40,560 nt of DNA from Methanosarcina sp. (GCA_003164755.1 PLUB01000104.1:1-40560), one strand, 5' to 3'. Numbered from the stretch's first letter, positions 19,081 to 28,479 are shown. The notes: generated from the letters alone by a model not told the origin. Program-made: numbers and translations.

Positions 19081-19205
19081 TAAAATTGATATAAATTTAT
19101 ATTACAAAGCTATTATTAATATTTAATTTAGATTATAATTCCCTTTCAGGGTTTTATCACCATTGTAAGTTGCCTAAGTCTTGTTTCATTTCGATCTTTT
19201 TTAGT

Positions 19206-19733
19206 TCAGTGGTTTTTTAGAGCATTTAAGAACTTCATATACTTGCAAGAGCCCCCATCAAAGATTATTATCCTGCCGCTTATAATTCTATTCTCAATTA
19301 TGAGTTCCACAACACTGGGACTTGACATCCTGGGTTCAGTAGGAGATCCAGGGCAGACAAGCATGGACTCATTTTTTTCAATCAAAGGACGATGCATATG
19401 CCCGAATATCAGAATATCTACATCCATTTCTTTTGCGAGATAATTCTGTGCAGTTGTATCAATTAGCGAAAGGCCTCCTTCATGCACCAATCCGATTTTC
19501 GACCCTTCAACTTCAAATATAAGCCTTTTGGGAAGAAGCCTTTTTAGCTCGGGAACATCATCATTTCCGAAAACAGCTTTTAGTTTACCGCAGGCTTTAA
19601 AGGACTGATAGGCTTCCATAGTACTGAAATCTCCTGCATGGACAATTAGGTCACACTCAGCAAGAAATTTCTGAAGCTGCAGTGGGATAGCTCCTGTTTT
19701 CAGATGAGTATCGGAAAGTGCAATAAGCTTCAT
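19206..19733 (-). CDS. YfcE/MJ0936-type metallophosphoesterase
   Basis: A 175-residue calcineurin-like phosphodiesterase. The metal ligands are all present: D8 and H10 (SDTH), D35 (HAGDF), N57-D58 (GNDD), H84 (VHEGG), and H112/H114 (GHMH). Length and motif order match the YfcE/MJ0936 group, which cleaves phosphodiesters with two bound metals; the physiological substrate is unknown. GGAGA lies six bases upstream of the ATG at 19733, supporting the start. It is followed on the minus strand by a non-coding gap and preceded by two copies of the ~90-bp repeat, so it is probably monocistronic. Confidence 0.85.
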   Translation of the reverse strand: MKLIALSDTHLKTGAIPLQLQKFLAECDLIVHAGDFSTMEAYQSFKACGKLKAVFGNDDVPELKRLLPKRLIFEVEGSKIGLVHEGGLSLIDTTAQNYLAKEMDVDILIFGHMHRPLIEKNESMLVCPGSPTEPRMSSPSVVELIIENRIISGRIIIFDGGSCKYMKFLNALKNH

Positions 19734-19838
19734 GGAAAATCTCCAGATTTTGAAATAAAACGGCCTTGAATATTAAAATATGAAGTAAACTCAGGAAATA
19801 AGAATATACAGCAAATGTAACTTTTCTGTGTGAATAAC

Positions 19839-19927
19839 AGAAGATTTCGATAAATCTTTGATTTTCACGAGTCATTAATAAACAAGTTATAGGCATGTGA
19901 CAAAATGTAAGTATTATTCAAATACTA
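19839..19927 (-). repeat. MITE-like element, copy 1
   Basis: Left end AGAAGATTTCGATAAATC followed by TTTTCACGAGTCATT matches the other copies. The right end (GTGACAAAATGTAAG...) is more diverged. It lies just upstream of the phosphoesterase gene. Confidence 0.55.
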
Positions 19928-19971
19928 AATTTGATACCCCAACACTGAGGATTTGGAATATATTACTCGAT

Positions 19972-20061
19972 AGGGTTTTGATAAACACCAAAATTTAGTC
20001 ATGCGCATGTAAATAGTATATATAATAATTCGTGAAAACCAGATGTTTATCGAGATCCTCT
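19972..20061 (+). repeat. MITE-like element, copy 2
   Basis: 90 bp from AGGGTTTTGATAAACACC to GTTTATCGAGATCCTCT, with the internal AAATTTAGTCAT and ATTCGTGAAAA boxes. Opposite orientation to copy 1. It ends 23 bases beyond the stop codon of the minus-strand wHTH gene. Confidence 0.65.
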
Positions 20062-20084
20062 CTAACTTAAAAATCCAACGTAAA

Positions 20085-20873
20085 TTACTCAACTGTCAGA
20101 TCTACGAGTTCATATTCAAGATTTTCGGTCTCTAATCTACTAAGAAGCAAAGAAACTTGCTCGTCCACCGAAACTACAAGAGACGAAAGTCCGTGGTATG
20201 CAGCTTCGATAACTGACTCGTTGGTTCCAAACATAACATTTGGGATTATCCCAACCTTTCGCAGAGCAATAAGCGCTTCCACACCAATAGCTGCGATATA
20301 GGGTTTTGAGTTTGCCAGCATTTTCAGGCGTTCAAGTTCCACTTTTCTTGACCCTCCACGCCCAACTCTGGGAACTTTGCATATCGTAATGGTAGCATTT
20401 TCCATGTCAATTAGACCTTGAAGACTGGTTACTCCTACATCTTCTCCTACCGACGCATCGGAGATTACATTGCCTGAAGCACCTGTATTTTCCGTCCTGC
20501 TTACATATAGAAGTCCTTTTTCCATTTTCAGGTAAACCTGCTGACCTTCTTTGACTTCTTCCGTTGTGATAGCTGTCCAGGTAGAAACATGGCTGATTAT
20601 ATCCTCCATTACAAAAAGAGCATACTTCTTCATTTCTATAGCATTTTCAAGGACCCATTCAACACCCTCTTTTGTTATCCTATACCTAACCCGGCCCTCA
20701 GTAATAATCAGTCCATCATTTACAAGATCTTTAATATATTCTGAGACCGCTTGAGGAGTTATTCCAATTTTTGTGGCAATTTCTTTTTGTTTTACATTAG
20801 GCTGATGTGCTGCAATTTCGATAAGGACCTGAAATTTTGTTACTCCGCTTTTAGTCTGGAGAATTTTTATCAT
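20085..20873 (-). CDS. winged-helix transcriptional regulator, Methanosarcina type
   Basis: A 262-residue protein. Residues about 1-70 form a clear winged helix (HQPNVKQKEIATKIGITPQAVSEYIKDLVNDGLI), and a second region (about 170-255) contains a regular alpha/beta pattern (KPYIAAIGVEALIALRKVG, LSSLVVSVDEQVSLLLSRL) that may bind a ligand. The ATG at 20873 overlaps the TGA of the upstream regulator by one base (TGATG), with GGAG 10-13 bases before it; a TTG three bases earlier is less likely. The two regulators therefore form one transcription unit. The effector and target genes are unknown. Confidence 0.75.
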   Translation of the reverse strand: MIKILQTKSGVTKFQVLIEIAAHQPNVKQKEIATKIGITPQAVSEYIKDLVNDGLIITEGRVRYRITKEGVEWVLENAIEMKKYALFVMEDIISHVSTWTAITTEEVKEGQQVYLKMEKGLLYVSRTENTGASGNVISDASVGEDVGVTSLQGLIDMENATITICKVPRVGRGGSRKVELERLKMLANSKPYIAAIGVEALIALRKVGIIPNVMFGTNESVIEAAYHGLSSLVVSVDEQVSLLLSRLETENLEYELVDLTVE

Positions 20874-21394
20874 CAATCGTAATTCTCCTCAACATCTTCA
20901 ATTAATTTTAATCTCTGACCCATTACAGAAAGCTTTTCAGATCTGCGGGCAACAGCACATATATAGAAAGGGTTTTTATTAAGGATCCTCGTTAGGTTGC
21001 TCATGGAAGTATTGCCTTCATCAACAAACCTTTCAAGTTCTTCCATAGCATCTTTGACCTCTTCATATGGTTTGAATGTCAACATTATGATGTCGCTTAG
21101 ATCTTCAAAAGAACACTGAAAGTTTACCTGAACCTTGGCATAAGAACTGTGATATTCTTTTGAAGGTTTTTGTCCTGCTTCGGGAACTCTCCACTGACTC
21201 TCAAGAAGTCCGGCTTTTTTCAATATATGAAGGCTTTTTGATGAGTCTGCACCCATGAATTCATCTATTTCTGCTTTGGTCATCCATTTATTTGAAAGTG
21301 TATCAAAGATTTTTTTATGAGTTCTTGACCCAAAAGTCCTGAGTAATGGTACTAAATAGGAAGGATCGTTAATTATTCGAGTTCGTTTACCCAT
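20873..21394 (-). CDS. ArsR-like winged-helix regulator
   Basis: A 173-residue DNA-binding protein. The N-terminal third reads as a winged helix (FGSRTHKKIFDTLSNKWMTKAEIDEFMGADSSKSLHILKKAGLL) and is followed by a helical half that could mediate dimerisation. The ATG at 21394 has GGAGAGG about seven bases before it, and CTTATATATAAG (21414-21425) is a good TATA box for a short leader. It is translationally coupled to the next regulator through a TGATG overlap. The start lies 62 bases downstream of the deoxyhypusine synthase stop on the same strand, but the TATA box indicates its own promoter. Target unknown. Confidence 0.75.
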   Translation of the reverse strand: MGKRTRIINDPSYLVPLLRTFGSRTHKKIFDTLSNKWMTKAEIDEFMGADSSKSLHILKKAGLLESQWRVPEAGQKPSKEYHSSYAKVQVNFQCSFEDLSDIIMLTFKPYEEVKDAMEELERFVDEGNTSMSNLTRILNKNPFYICAVARRSEKLSVMGQRLKLIEDVEENYD

Positions 21395-21413
21395 TTATTC
21401 CTCTCCTTCTCGT

Positions 21414-21425
21414 CTTATATATAAG
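21414..21425 (-). promoter_or_regulatory. TATA box for the two-regulator operon
   Basis: The perfect palindrome CTTATATATAAG lies 20-31 bases before the ATG of the first regulator. The distance fits an archaeal promoter with a very short leader. Confidence 0.5.
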
Positions 21426-21456
21426 TTTTCAAATCGGATAAATATTTGTAATGTTA

Positions 21457-22494
21457 TTATTCGCTATATACGATATTAAGCCCATCGGACCCTTCCCAAT
21501 TAAAAATAGGGGCATTGCGCTTAAGTTCATGACATTTTTCATACAAGGCATGGGCAACAATTGGAAGAGCAATTGTAGCATCCACAAAAACCTGCACTTT
21601 TTTTGCCTGGACTGCAATTTTTCCCCAGGAAATAGCTTCATCAAAAGTACAGCCTGAAAGCCCTCCCCAATGCGGAGAATCAGAAGTATACTGGATTGCA
21701 TAATCGTGCCCACTAGTATTTATTCCTAGAATGGAAGCTATCACTTCGGTTTGCTGAATAAAATTTTTTGGAACTCCACCTCCAACATAGATGACTCCAG
21801 TTTTTCCTGATTTTTCTACGATTTGTGTAATCTCATCAACATCTTTGATCTGGTCTACCTCAAGTTTTAATCCTCTTCTCCTTGCAATCGTGAGCCCTAT
21901 GCCAATTGAACTATCTGAAAGTGCCGGAACAAAGATTGGAACTTTATGCCTATATGCACTTACAACTATAGAATCCTCTGCTGCTCCACAGCCCACAAGT
22001 TTCTTCCCCAGCAGATACACAAACTCCCTTGATGAGCAGGAAATTTCTCCGATTTCTTCTGCAAAATCCGCAATCAGGGTATCTGCCTCTCTGAATTCCT
22101 CTTCCACTGCAAAGATATCGTATATTCTGTCCACGCCATAATCGAAGAGTTTTTCATCATCAGCTAGATGGGAACCCATATAATGCTTTTTGCCTAGAGC
22201 TTCATGTGAATCATGGAATAGATTTGCTCCTGTACTCACCAGGCAATCTATCATCCTGTTTTCAATCATATAGGAGATGACCTTGCGCATACCAGCAGGA
22301 ACCATAGCTCCGGATAAGCCCATAAACACTGTTATATTATTTTCTTTTAGCATGTTGTGCCATATCTGTACGGATTCTGCCAGTTTTCTTCCCTGAAAAC
22401 CTGTTTTGAGCATCACATCTAACAATTCGCTTATTGATCTTTTCTTTACATCTACTGGGACTGTGGGATTTTCTGTGAATATATTATGACGCAT
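21457..22494 (-). CDS. dys: deoxyhypusine synthase
   Basis: A 345-residue NAD-dependent enzyme that transfers an aminobutyl group from spermidine to a lysine of translation factor aIF5A, the first step of hypusine formation. Family motifs in order: TGFQGRKL near the N-terminus, FMGLSGAMVPAGMR, CLVSTGANL, VPIFVPALSDSSIG, VIYVGGGVPKN, then the substrate-site stretch DSPHWGGLSGCTFDEAISWGKI with the catalytic lysine at about residue 292. The start at 22494 is chosen because GGAG lies seven bases upstream; upstream codons in frame (to 22566) have no such site. A TATA box sits about 100 bases upstream. The gene is intact, as expected for an essential function. Confidence 0.92.
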   Translation of the reverse strand: MRHNIFTENPTVPVDVKKRSISELLDVMLKTGFQGRKLAESVQIWHNMLKENNITVFMGLSGAMVPAGMRKVISYMIENRMIDCLVSTGANLFHDSHEALGKKHYMGSHLADDEKLFDYGVDRIYDIFAVEEEFREADTLIADFAEEIGEISCSSREFVYLLGKKLVGCGAAEDSIVVSAYRHKVPIFVPALSDSSIGIGLTIARRRGLKLEVDQIKDVDEITQIVEKSGKTGVIYVGGGVPKNFIQQTEVIASILGINTSGHDYAIQYTSDSPHWGGLSGCTFDEAISWGKIAVQAKKVQVFVDATIALPIVAHALYEKCHELKRNAPIFNWEGSDGLNIVYSE

Positions 22495-22592
22495 GCGATT
22501 TCTCCATAATAAACAGATATTGATGGTTACTTGTGACTCCTTAAGCCTGCAGACATTCGGCAACAAATGATAAGAAATACGAAACGCTAATT

Positions 22593-22606
22593 GATATATA
22601 AATTTT
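22593..22606 (-). promoter_or_regulatory. TATA box upstream of deoxyhypusine synthase
   Basis: The minus strand reads AAAATTTATATATC about 100 bases before the start codon, which would give a leader of roughly 75 bases. Confidence 0.4.
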
Positions 22607-22796
22607 ATTAAATATCAATATATGTGGACTCTCTAGCAGTATGATGTACGGTATATATGAACAAATATGAAGAGAACTTATTTGCCGAGTTCTATAAGTT
22701 TGATCGAAAGTAAATTATTTCAAAGGATGATTGTCACTTTCAGTATTCTTAGATTAATGCCTAAAGTAATCTCGGAAATAAATGTGAGCATACATA

Positions 22797-22979
22797 CTAT
22801 ATATCCATATTATGAAAACTGCTATATCCATCATAGTCTTCCCAATCTCGCAGCTTGTTTGCAACGATAGTCTTGAAATGCTGAAGATCTTCATAGGGAC
22901 CGAACTCATCCACTTGCTGTAAATGCTACTATCAAGTTTCCTGCAAGTTCTCCATTTCTTGTGCTCTTTCACCATACTG
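22797..22979 (-). pseudogene. short decayed coding fragment of unknown family
   Basis: One frame reads QYGERAQEMENLQET, then three consecutive stop codons (TGA TAG TAG), then QVDEFGPYEDLQHFKTIVAN and KLRDWEDYDGY to TAG. The peptide looks like real protein sequence on both sides of the stops. Family not recognised. Confidence 0.3.
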
Positions 22980-23016
22980 ATGATTCTCAGAAATGATCGT
23001 CGTGTTTATTATAATA

Positions 23017-23107
23017 AGGATTTCGCTGAAATCCTAAATTTAATATATACTTATAAAATGGTATCTAGATGACTACAGAAAAGCAGAGGTTTATAAAAAT
23101 TATCCCT
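23017..23107 (+). repeat. MITE-like element, copy 9 (diverged)
   Basis: Left AGGATTTCGCTGAAATCCTAAATTT and right ATGACTACAGAAAAGCAGAGGTTTAT match the shared boxes in order and spacing over 91 bp. The terminal bases are diverged. Confidence 0.45.
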
Positions 23108-23572
23108 TTTATAGTAGTGTGTATCACACAGCAGTGATGAGTGTATTTCCAAGTGAATTGAAAAATATTTTAGAGATTATGCAAATCACGATCTATCAGT
23201 ATTTCAATTGCTTTAAACCTTCTTCTCCAGACACAATTTTACATTTATGACCAAGATAGAGCTCCAATCAAAAAATTTAATTTTTCGATAATTGCATTTC
23301 AGAATCAAATTTCAAGCGATTCAAGATATTTTCGATTTGTACCAACTCCACTATCCATATACCTTTCTGCAAGCTAACTCATATATTTACTTTGCATACT
23401 CATGAAATCACAAATATAAGCTTAATTCATATCGCAATTATTACTTTTAAGCATTGTCCTTCAATTTTGCATAAAGAAACTAATTTTCAACTATTCAAGC
23501 AATAAACAATAAGATGCCCATATTTGTTATATTATTTTTGGATGTTGTTTCTTTACAAGACTTGTAGATTAG

Positions 23573-23663
23573 AGAGGATTTCAACAAACCTCTAACTTTC
23601 ATGAAATATTTACTATACATTATATAAGCGTAGGACAAAGTTTATGGTACAACGAAATGCTCT
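23573..23663 (-). repeat. MITE-like element, copy 3
   Basis: 91 bp. Starts AGAGGATTTCAACAAACCTC and ends ACGAAATGCTCT, the two ends being imperfect inverted repeats. Confidence 0.6.
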
Positions 23664-24000
23664 AAAAGTTATCATGAAACCTTGTCTATTAATATTAAAG
23701 TAATCAAATAAAATATATTTACTAGAAATTTACTAGTCACATTTTAAATTAATTAAATAATATACAATTTCGAGCTTTTTCATAAGATTTATATCATCTA
23801 GAAGAATTAAACCGTTTTATTATTCCCCTTAATTTTCTTGCTAACTTATCTTTCAGGACCGTGAAGGTTCCTGCATTTTTCCAAAAACTTCGGAAAAAAT
23901 TAAGTGGGGTGTGTTTCAATTACTCGGCCGGTAGATCATTTTTTCCTGCCACAAAGCCTAATAAATTAACTACAAACAATTAACCATGATGTCGGTATAG

Positions 24001-24642
24001 ATGGAAAAAAAGCTCAACCTTAAACTTCTGGAACTGCTTGAGGGTAGACAGCTTTCAATTAGTGGGCTATCTAGAGAATTGAAAGCCGAAGGCATAGACG
24101 AACATCGTCTGGTTCTAACGGGCTACCTTAGGGCACTCAGGGATCTTAAAATTCTGGAGGAAATTGAAGTCCCGCCCTCCAAAATATATTATCTACCTGA
24201 AAAAATCAATGAATCTTTGCCCCAAGAAGGTAAGAACCTGAGGATTTTGGATTCTGAAGATATTTATTCCATATTCAGAACTCAACTCCTCAAAATTGAC
24301 CTGGACCTCAGGATCCCTGTCGGAGTATACGTAGTTTCCAAATTATTTGAAAGGCCGTGCTTCTGCAAGGAGTTGAAACTTATAGGAATCACTCAAAAAC
24401 ATCTTGATCAGTATCTGGAAAAATCCAGCTTAGTCTGTGAGGTTTCAGATGCGCATCTCAGAAAGGCAAGAGCAGATATTACAAGAATTGAGATCCCTAC
24501 AGGGAACCCAGGGTATGAAATTAAGGAGCACAGGGAAGAGGTAACAAGGCTTGCAAATGAAGTATTTGCAGGGTTGATAAAATATAGTATTAACCTTGAG
24601 GGTCTGCTAGCAAAGAGTAAGCAAACCACTCTGATTCCTTAA
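24001..24642 (+). CDS. winged-helix-like archaeal protein, unknown target
   Basis: A 213-residue cytoplasmic protein. The first 65 residues follow a winged-helix pattern (LKLLELLEGRQLSISGLSRELKAEGI...LTGYLRALRDLKILEEI), then a connecting segment rich in Pro and Lys. A second helical region follows (YSIFRTQLLKIDLDLRIPVGVYVVSKLFERPCFCKEL) that could be another HTH or a dimer interface. No ribosome site is visible, so translation may be leaderless. Codon use and length argue for a real gene. Probably a regulator, by the HTH only; no effector or partner is apparent, and it stands alone between decayed DNA. Confidence 0.65.
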   Translation: MEKKLNLKLLELLEGRQLSISGLSRELKAEGIDEHRLVLTGYLRALRDLKILEEIEVPPSKIYYLPEKINESLPQEGKNLRILDSEDIYSIFRTQLLKIDLDLRIPVGVYVVSKLFERPCFCKELKLIGITQKHLDQYLEKSSLVCEVSDAHLRKARADITRIEIPTGNPGYEIKEHREEVTRLANEVFAGLIKYSINLEGLLAKSKQTTLIP

Positions 24643-24847
24643 AAAATCTTAATTGTTAAATACGGAAAGTTTATGCTGATCAGACTTAAAACTGAATCGG
24701 AAAATTAAAACACAACTTAGTATGTATCCAGAAGGTAGTGTATCAATGCAAAAGTACGACAATCTGTATGTAGAAATCCTTAATTTAATGCAAATTATTT
24801 ATGCTATTTTTTTATTTAAGTTATAGACTATCAGTTTAATTTTTCCT

Positions 24848-25464
24848 TATTTGACTTGATTATGGAACTTTCTTGCACGAAGTACTTCCCCAAAATTACT
24901 TTTGACAACATAGATATTTTCTTCATTATATCCTGCTGATTGTATTTGATTTTATTAAAAATCACGGGCATTTGTCTTTTGTGTTTTCCAAAAATTTTCG
25001 TTCTCTTTCTTTTTCTTACATATATGCTTGAGTCTCTCTTATTTCTTCTCTAATTAGGGGATACATCTTTTCTGAATCATATCCTTTATTCATTACCTAA
25101 ATTGAGATTTTCTTATGGTATTTGATTGTTTTATCAGAGCATTTGCATGTTTGATTTCAGGATATTTTTTTGACTAATTTTCTATCCTTAATACTACCTT
25201 TTTATCTGTGTCGAATGATTTTGAAGTTTTCAAGAAGCTCCTTCTTAACTTCCCTGTTCTGTGGGAATAATAATAATTTGTATAGGAACTTGTAAATCCT
25301 GTTGAATCAATTGCCATAATATAAATTATTTTCCCATGTTGATAAAACAACTTTAGAGTTTTAGAAAAAAGAAGGTTAAACAGAGATGAGGGGATTCTGG
25401 ATACAAACTTTTGAAGGATGGTGACATCATACCGTTTACTAATTTCATAGAATATACATTTCAA
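24848..25464 (-). mobile_element. IS5-type transposase relic
   Basis: The first frame (25464-25174) has IMAIDSTGFTSSYTNYYYSHR, the DDE-family box with the first catalytic Asp, followed by SFDTDKKVVL. Further pieces in other frames follow in order: EIKHANALIKQSN, NKGYDSEKMYPLIREEIRET (the region of the second acidic residue), and FGEVLRARKFHNQVK, the typical C-terminal end. Several frameshifts and stops make it inactive. I saw no terminal inverted repeats, so element ends are undefined. Between this relic and 25827 there is only AT-rich DNA and one MITE-like copy. Confidence 0.7.
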
Positions 25465-25596
25465 TAGTTGGTAGTGTCATCATCTAAAATAATTTTTTTA
25501 GTATACTTCATCAAAAAAAATATTTTTCATCCCATTTTATAGACACAATAGTTTAGGATACATATTTCTAGTTTTTATAGTGCATAGACAGCTTAA

Positions 25597-25687
25597 AGAG
25601 TATTAATCTATAACCCTCTGATTTTAACAAGTCATTTAGATATAATTTATACGCATCGGATGAAAGTTAGGTATATCTGGATCCTCT
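25597..25687 (-). repeat. MITE-like element, copy 4
   Basis: 91 bp from AGAGTATTAATCTATAACCC to ATCCTCT, including ATTTTAACAAGTCATTTA. Lies 140 bases upstream of the small gene before endonuclease IV. Confidence 0.6.
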
Positions 25688-25827
25688 AAAATCTAAATTG
25701 GTTACTTAATAATATCTCTTGGCGAAATTTACATCCCATAGCAAACTGCTGGATATCGACTGGAATAACCCATAATAGTTTTACTTTTAAACATCTATAA
25801 ATCAGGGAAGAAATATAAAGTGAAAAC

Positions 25828-26163
25828 ATGACCAGAGAATTTACAACAAAAGATATTGAGATTTTTAACAAGCTTGCTCCAGAAGCCGCGAATGAACTCA
25901 TTTCCAAAAAAGCAGGACATCATTTCCCTTTCATCCTGCGCCCGATTTCACACAAATTTGCCGAGTCTCCTGAAGACTTCAAGGAAAGATTGAGGAGACT
26001 GAGCCCTGAAGAACTTGATTATCTTGTAGGGCTTGTATTCGAAGGAAAGGAGGACGTCCAATCTATAGTGGATGAAGACCTTGAAGAGCTGGTTGCAGTA
26101 ATTTTTGAAAAGCTATCTACTGAGAGAGCAAAGCAGTTCAAAGACTTTGTAGGAACTCACTGA
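25828..26163 (+). CDS. small helical protein upstream of endonuclease IV
   Basis: A 111-residue, acidic, almost wholly helical protein (KDIEIFNKLAPEAANELISK, LSPEELDYLVGLVFEG, DEDLEELVAVIFEKLSTER). I do not recognise a named family; I believe related proteins occur in Methanosarcina. It ends 12 bases before the endonuclease IV start, so the two are probably co-transcribed and may act together, but that is only inferred from spacing. TTTTAAACATCTATAAAT (from about 25786) is a possible TATA region. No clear ribosome site. Confidence 0.65.
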   Translation: MTREFTTKDIEIFNKLAPEAANELISKKAGHHFPFILRPISHKFAESPEDFKERLRRLSPEELDYLVGLVFEGKEDVQSIVDEDLEELVAVIFEKLSTERAKQFKDFVGTH

Positions 26164-26175
26164 AAAGGATATAAA

Positions 26176-27009
26176 ATGCCCCCGAAAAAACTGCTTTTCG
26201 GAACTGCTGGAATTCCGGAGAGTACAAAAGGAAACAACAGTGTCTCAGGAATCGAGCGGGTCAGGGAACTTAACCTTGACTGTATGGAACTGGAGTTTGT
26301 TCAGGGAATACGTATGAGCGAAAAAGGAGCAAGAAATGTAATGGAAGCCGCAAACAAAGAAAAAATAGTCCTGAGTGTCCATGCACCTTATTATGTCAAC
26401 CTGAATTCTTCAGAAGAAGAAAAACTCAACGCAAGCAAGGAGAGGATTTACCAAGCCGCCAGGATAGGTAGCCTCTGCGGAGCTGAGTCCATTGTTTTGC
26501 ATTCGGCTTTTTACCAGAAAAACAGTAAGCAGAATACCTACTGTAGAGTATCAAAAGCTCTGCAAGAGCTTGTGAGACAACTACGAGACGAAGGAATTTC
26601 CCCAGTCCTTCGCCCTGAGACTATGGGCAAAAGGACACAATTTGGAACTCTTGAAGAAGTGCTCTCCCTTAGTTCGGAAATTGAAGGAATCATGCCCTGC
26701 CTGGACTTTTCTCATATGCATGCGAGGGCAGGAAAAGAAAACTCATACTCAGAGTTCATGACAATTCTTTCTAAAGTAGAGGAAATCCTGGGAAAAGAGA
26801 GTCTTTCAAATATGCATATGCATATCTCGGGAATAGAATACGATAAAAACGGAGAAAAAAAACACATGACTTTGAAAGAATCTGATTTTAATTACCCTGA
26901 AATTTTAAGAGCTCTTAAAGAGTTCAAAACCAAAGGACTTTTAATATGTGAAAGTCCAAACTTAGAAAAAGATGCACTTGTGCTCAAGAAGAATTATATT
27001 GCGAGATAA
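26176..27009 (+). CDS. nfo: endonuclease IV-like AP endonuclease (TIM barrel)
   Basis: A 277-residue xylose-isomerase-like TIM barrel of the endonuclease IV (AP endonuclease family 2) group, which cuts DNA at abasic sites using a metal cluster. Candidate metal ligands appear in the expected order: H in SVHAPYYVNL, H in IVLHSAF, E in RPETMGK, D and H in CLDFSHMHAR, H in MHISGIEYD, and E in LICESP. Length is usual for the family. AGGA precedes the ATG by seven bases. It follows a small helical gene by 12 bases, forming a likely two-gene unit. The family also contains sugar isomerases, but the GIEYDKNGEKKH segment near the end favours the DNA repair group. Confidence 0.85.
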   Translation: MPPKKLLFGTAGIPESTKGNNSVSGIERVRELNLDCMELEFVQGIRMSEKGARNVMEAANKEKIVLSVHAPYYVNLNSSEEEKLNASKERIYQAARIGSLCGAESIVLHSAFYQKNSKQNTYCRVSKALQELVRQLRDEGISPVLRPETMGKRTQFGTLEEVLSLSSEIEGIMPCLDFSHMHARAGKENSYSEFMTILSKVEEILGKESLSNMHMHISGIEYDKNGEKKHMTLKESDFNYPEILRALKEFKTKGLLICESPNLEKDALVLKKNYIAR

Positions 27010-27439
27010 TTAGCCTCAGTCTTCCTTTAAAATAATATCAAGATTTCAGTGCTGGCCTCGGTTTCTTCAAGCCATTAACAGCGCCTGATATATTATCACT
27101 CCAACTGTGAATCTTTGTAATATTTTTTTCACGGACTCTGTGACCATTTCCATAGCATAATCTACATTGCTATTGTTTATTAAAACGAAAATGGGTCTTT
27201 CTGCAAAGAGCTATCCTAATATACTTGTCTATCATGCACGAAGTTATATTCAAATTGATTTCATCCTAATCAATAAGAGTTTTACTTTTCTTGCCCACTG
27301 TGTCTAACAAAAACCGTACTCAGTATTTTCACTAATTTTCACTTCACCAAAAAGACACTTTAAGATGCCTTCATCTGCATGAAAAGGCTTTAATATATCC
27401 TTTTGATCATATAAATCAGGATATGGTTCTAACAATGAA
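27010..27439. other. non-coding gap with a short open minus-strand frame
   Basis: A minus-strand frame at 27067-27214 reads ERPIFVLINNSNVDYAMEMV and continues TESVKKILQRF to TGA. It looks like a gene fragment but has no start and no recognised family. The rest is AT-rich DNA. Confidence 0.35.
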
Positions 27440-27791
27440 TTGAAGTCAAAAGAATGCAATGATGCTGTATTACAAAATATAAAAACCTATGTAAATATCA
27501 GGATCAATGGTTTACTTACACGTGGAGACATTTTTCGTAACTTTGTGATTAGCCAGTCAACAAGAATTTTGTTAACCATGCCTCAAAACAGTACCATGAT
27601 ATTGCACTCTAAAATCCCGAAGCTACCATTTCAAAAGATTAACAATATAAAAACTTATCCAATCGAATTAAAGGATTATAAGTCAAAGAAAAATCGAAAC
27701 TTGAGTCTGACCCAAATGCAAACGACTGGGTATGTTCGCACCATCATGCAAGTGATAAAGGAATTGCTCAAAATCAAATATTTTCATTTGA
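27440..27791 (+). other. doubtful plus-strand reading frame
   Basis: A frame starting at TTG (27440; MKSKECNDAVLQNIKTYVNI...) runs to a TAG at 27848-27850. Its last third overlaps, antisense, a transposase relic, so that part is a shadow. The first 75 residues are not recognised; a lost gene fragment or chance are both possible. No ribosome site. Confidence 0.25.
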
Positions 27792-28060
27792 TTATATGCT
27801 TCTTTTTCGTCCTATTTCCCCCGATCTCCAACATGGTTTTAACGGTATAGGAATTACACCATCACCAACATTTCCAATGTAATCTCCCTCATTCCATAAG
27901 TTATTATTAGCTGTTTTTAGATAGCATAGTATTTCTTAAAGATTTTTCTTTCTGTGATGCCTTTTATAATCTGAACCATTCTTAAAGCTACATTCTGGTT
28001 AATAAGCAATGAAAAGTGTGCGTTATCACCATCAGTACAAATTGCATCAACCTCAAAACA
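27792..28060 (-). mobile_element. IS200/IS605-type transposase (TnpA) relic
   Basis: The first minus-strand frame reads FEVDAICTDGDNAHFSLLIN and continues ALRMVQIIKGITERKIFKKYYAI to TAA (27917-27919). It matches the pattern of Y1 transposases (DHVHLL-like box, then VVQILKGITARKIFKEF-like helix). One frame shift then gives LWNEGDYIGNVGDGV, the next conserved box, ending at TAA 27792-27794. The HUH histidine pair is degraded (DNAHF), and no catalytic Tyr region or element ends were recognised. An inactive fragment. Confidence 0.6.
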
Positions 28061-28278
28061 CTACAGTCTATAATTTTGAAGTATATATATTTTAATAGTT
28101 GATGAAGTCATTGATTTGAATAAACTTTTTTAGATATTTCACATTAGAAAATAGATGATATCTTAACTTATGGACAAAATGATTTGCATGCCGTAATTAT
28201 ATTTTATAGTAAAAATGTAGATTAAAGTAGAAATCAATTAGTTAATAACCGACTTTTTGTAGATGAACACATTTGTAT

Positions 28279-28368
28279 AAGACTTTCGCTAAACGCCTAA
28301 ATTTTGTTATATGATTCTAAATAATGTATAAGTGACTCGTGAAAATAAGAGGTTTACCGAAATCCTGT
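28279..28368 (+). repeat. MITE-like element, copy 5
   Basis: 90 bp containing CGCTAAACGCCTAAATTTTG, then ACTCGTGAAAATAAGAGG, then TTTACCGAAATCCTGT. Confidence 0.65.
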
Positions 28369-28410
28369 AATGATTGCAGATTTTAAATCCAATGTCACTC
28401 AAATTGATAC

Positions 28411-28479
28411 ATAGGATCTCGATAAGCCCCTGATTTTCACGAGTCATTTGATATAATTTAGGGATTCATCGAAATACTC
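28411..28479 (-). repeat. MITE-like element, copy 6 (internally shortened)
   Basis: 69 bp: AGGATCTCGATAAGCCCCTG, ATTTTCACGAGTCATTTG, then TTTAGGGATTCATCGAAAT. About 20 central bases are missing. It lies 42 bases from copy 5 in opposite orientation, just upstream of the RIO2 gene. Confidence 0.65.

Larger units (their letters stand above)
17372..19205. other. long gap with decayed coding fragments
   Basis: About 1.8 kb without an intact gene. Two parts look like former coding DNA and are listed separately (17700-18560 minus, 18786-19080 plus). A small hairpin, CTCTGC-AAG-GCAGAG, lies near 18091-18115. The rest is AT-rich without recognised features. Confidence 0.5.
22607..24000. other. long gap with repeats and one decayed fragment
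   Basis: 1.4 kb without an intact gene. It holds a decayed minus-strand fragment (22797-22979) and two MITE-like copies (23017-23107, 23573-23663). A plus-strand frame around 23070-23250 (SELKNILEIMQI...) ends at TGA and is not recognised. The rest is AT-rich. Confidence 0.5.

Noticed and set aside
27780..27882. Plus-strand continuation (SFDYMLLFRPISPDLQHGFNG) as the end of the 27440 frame
   Set aside because: It is antisense to the IS200-type transposase box LWNEGDYIGNVGDGV, which fits a known family; the plus frame is a shadow.
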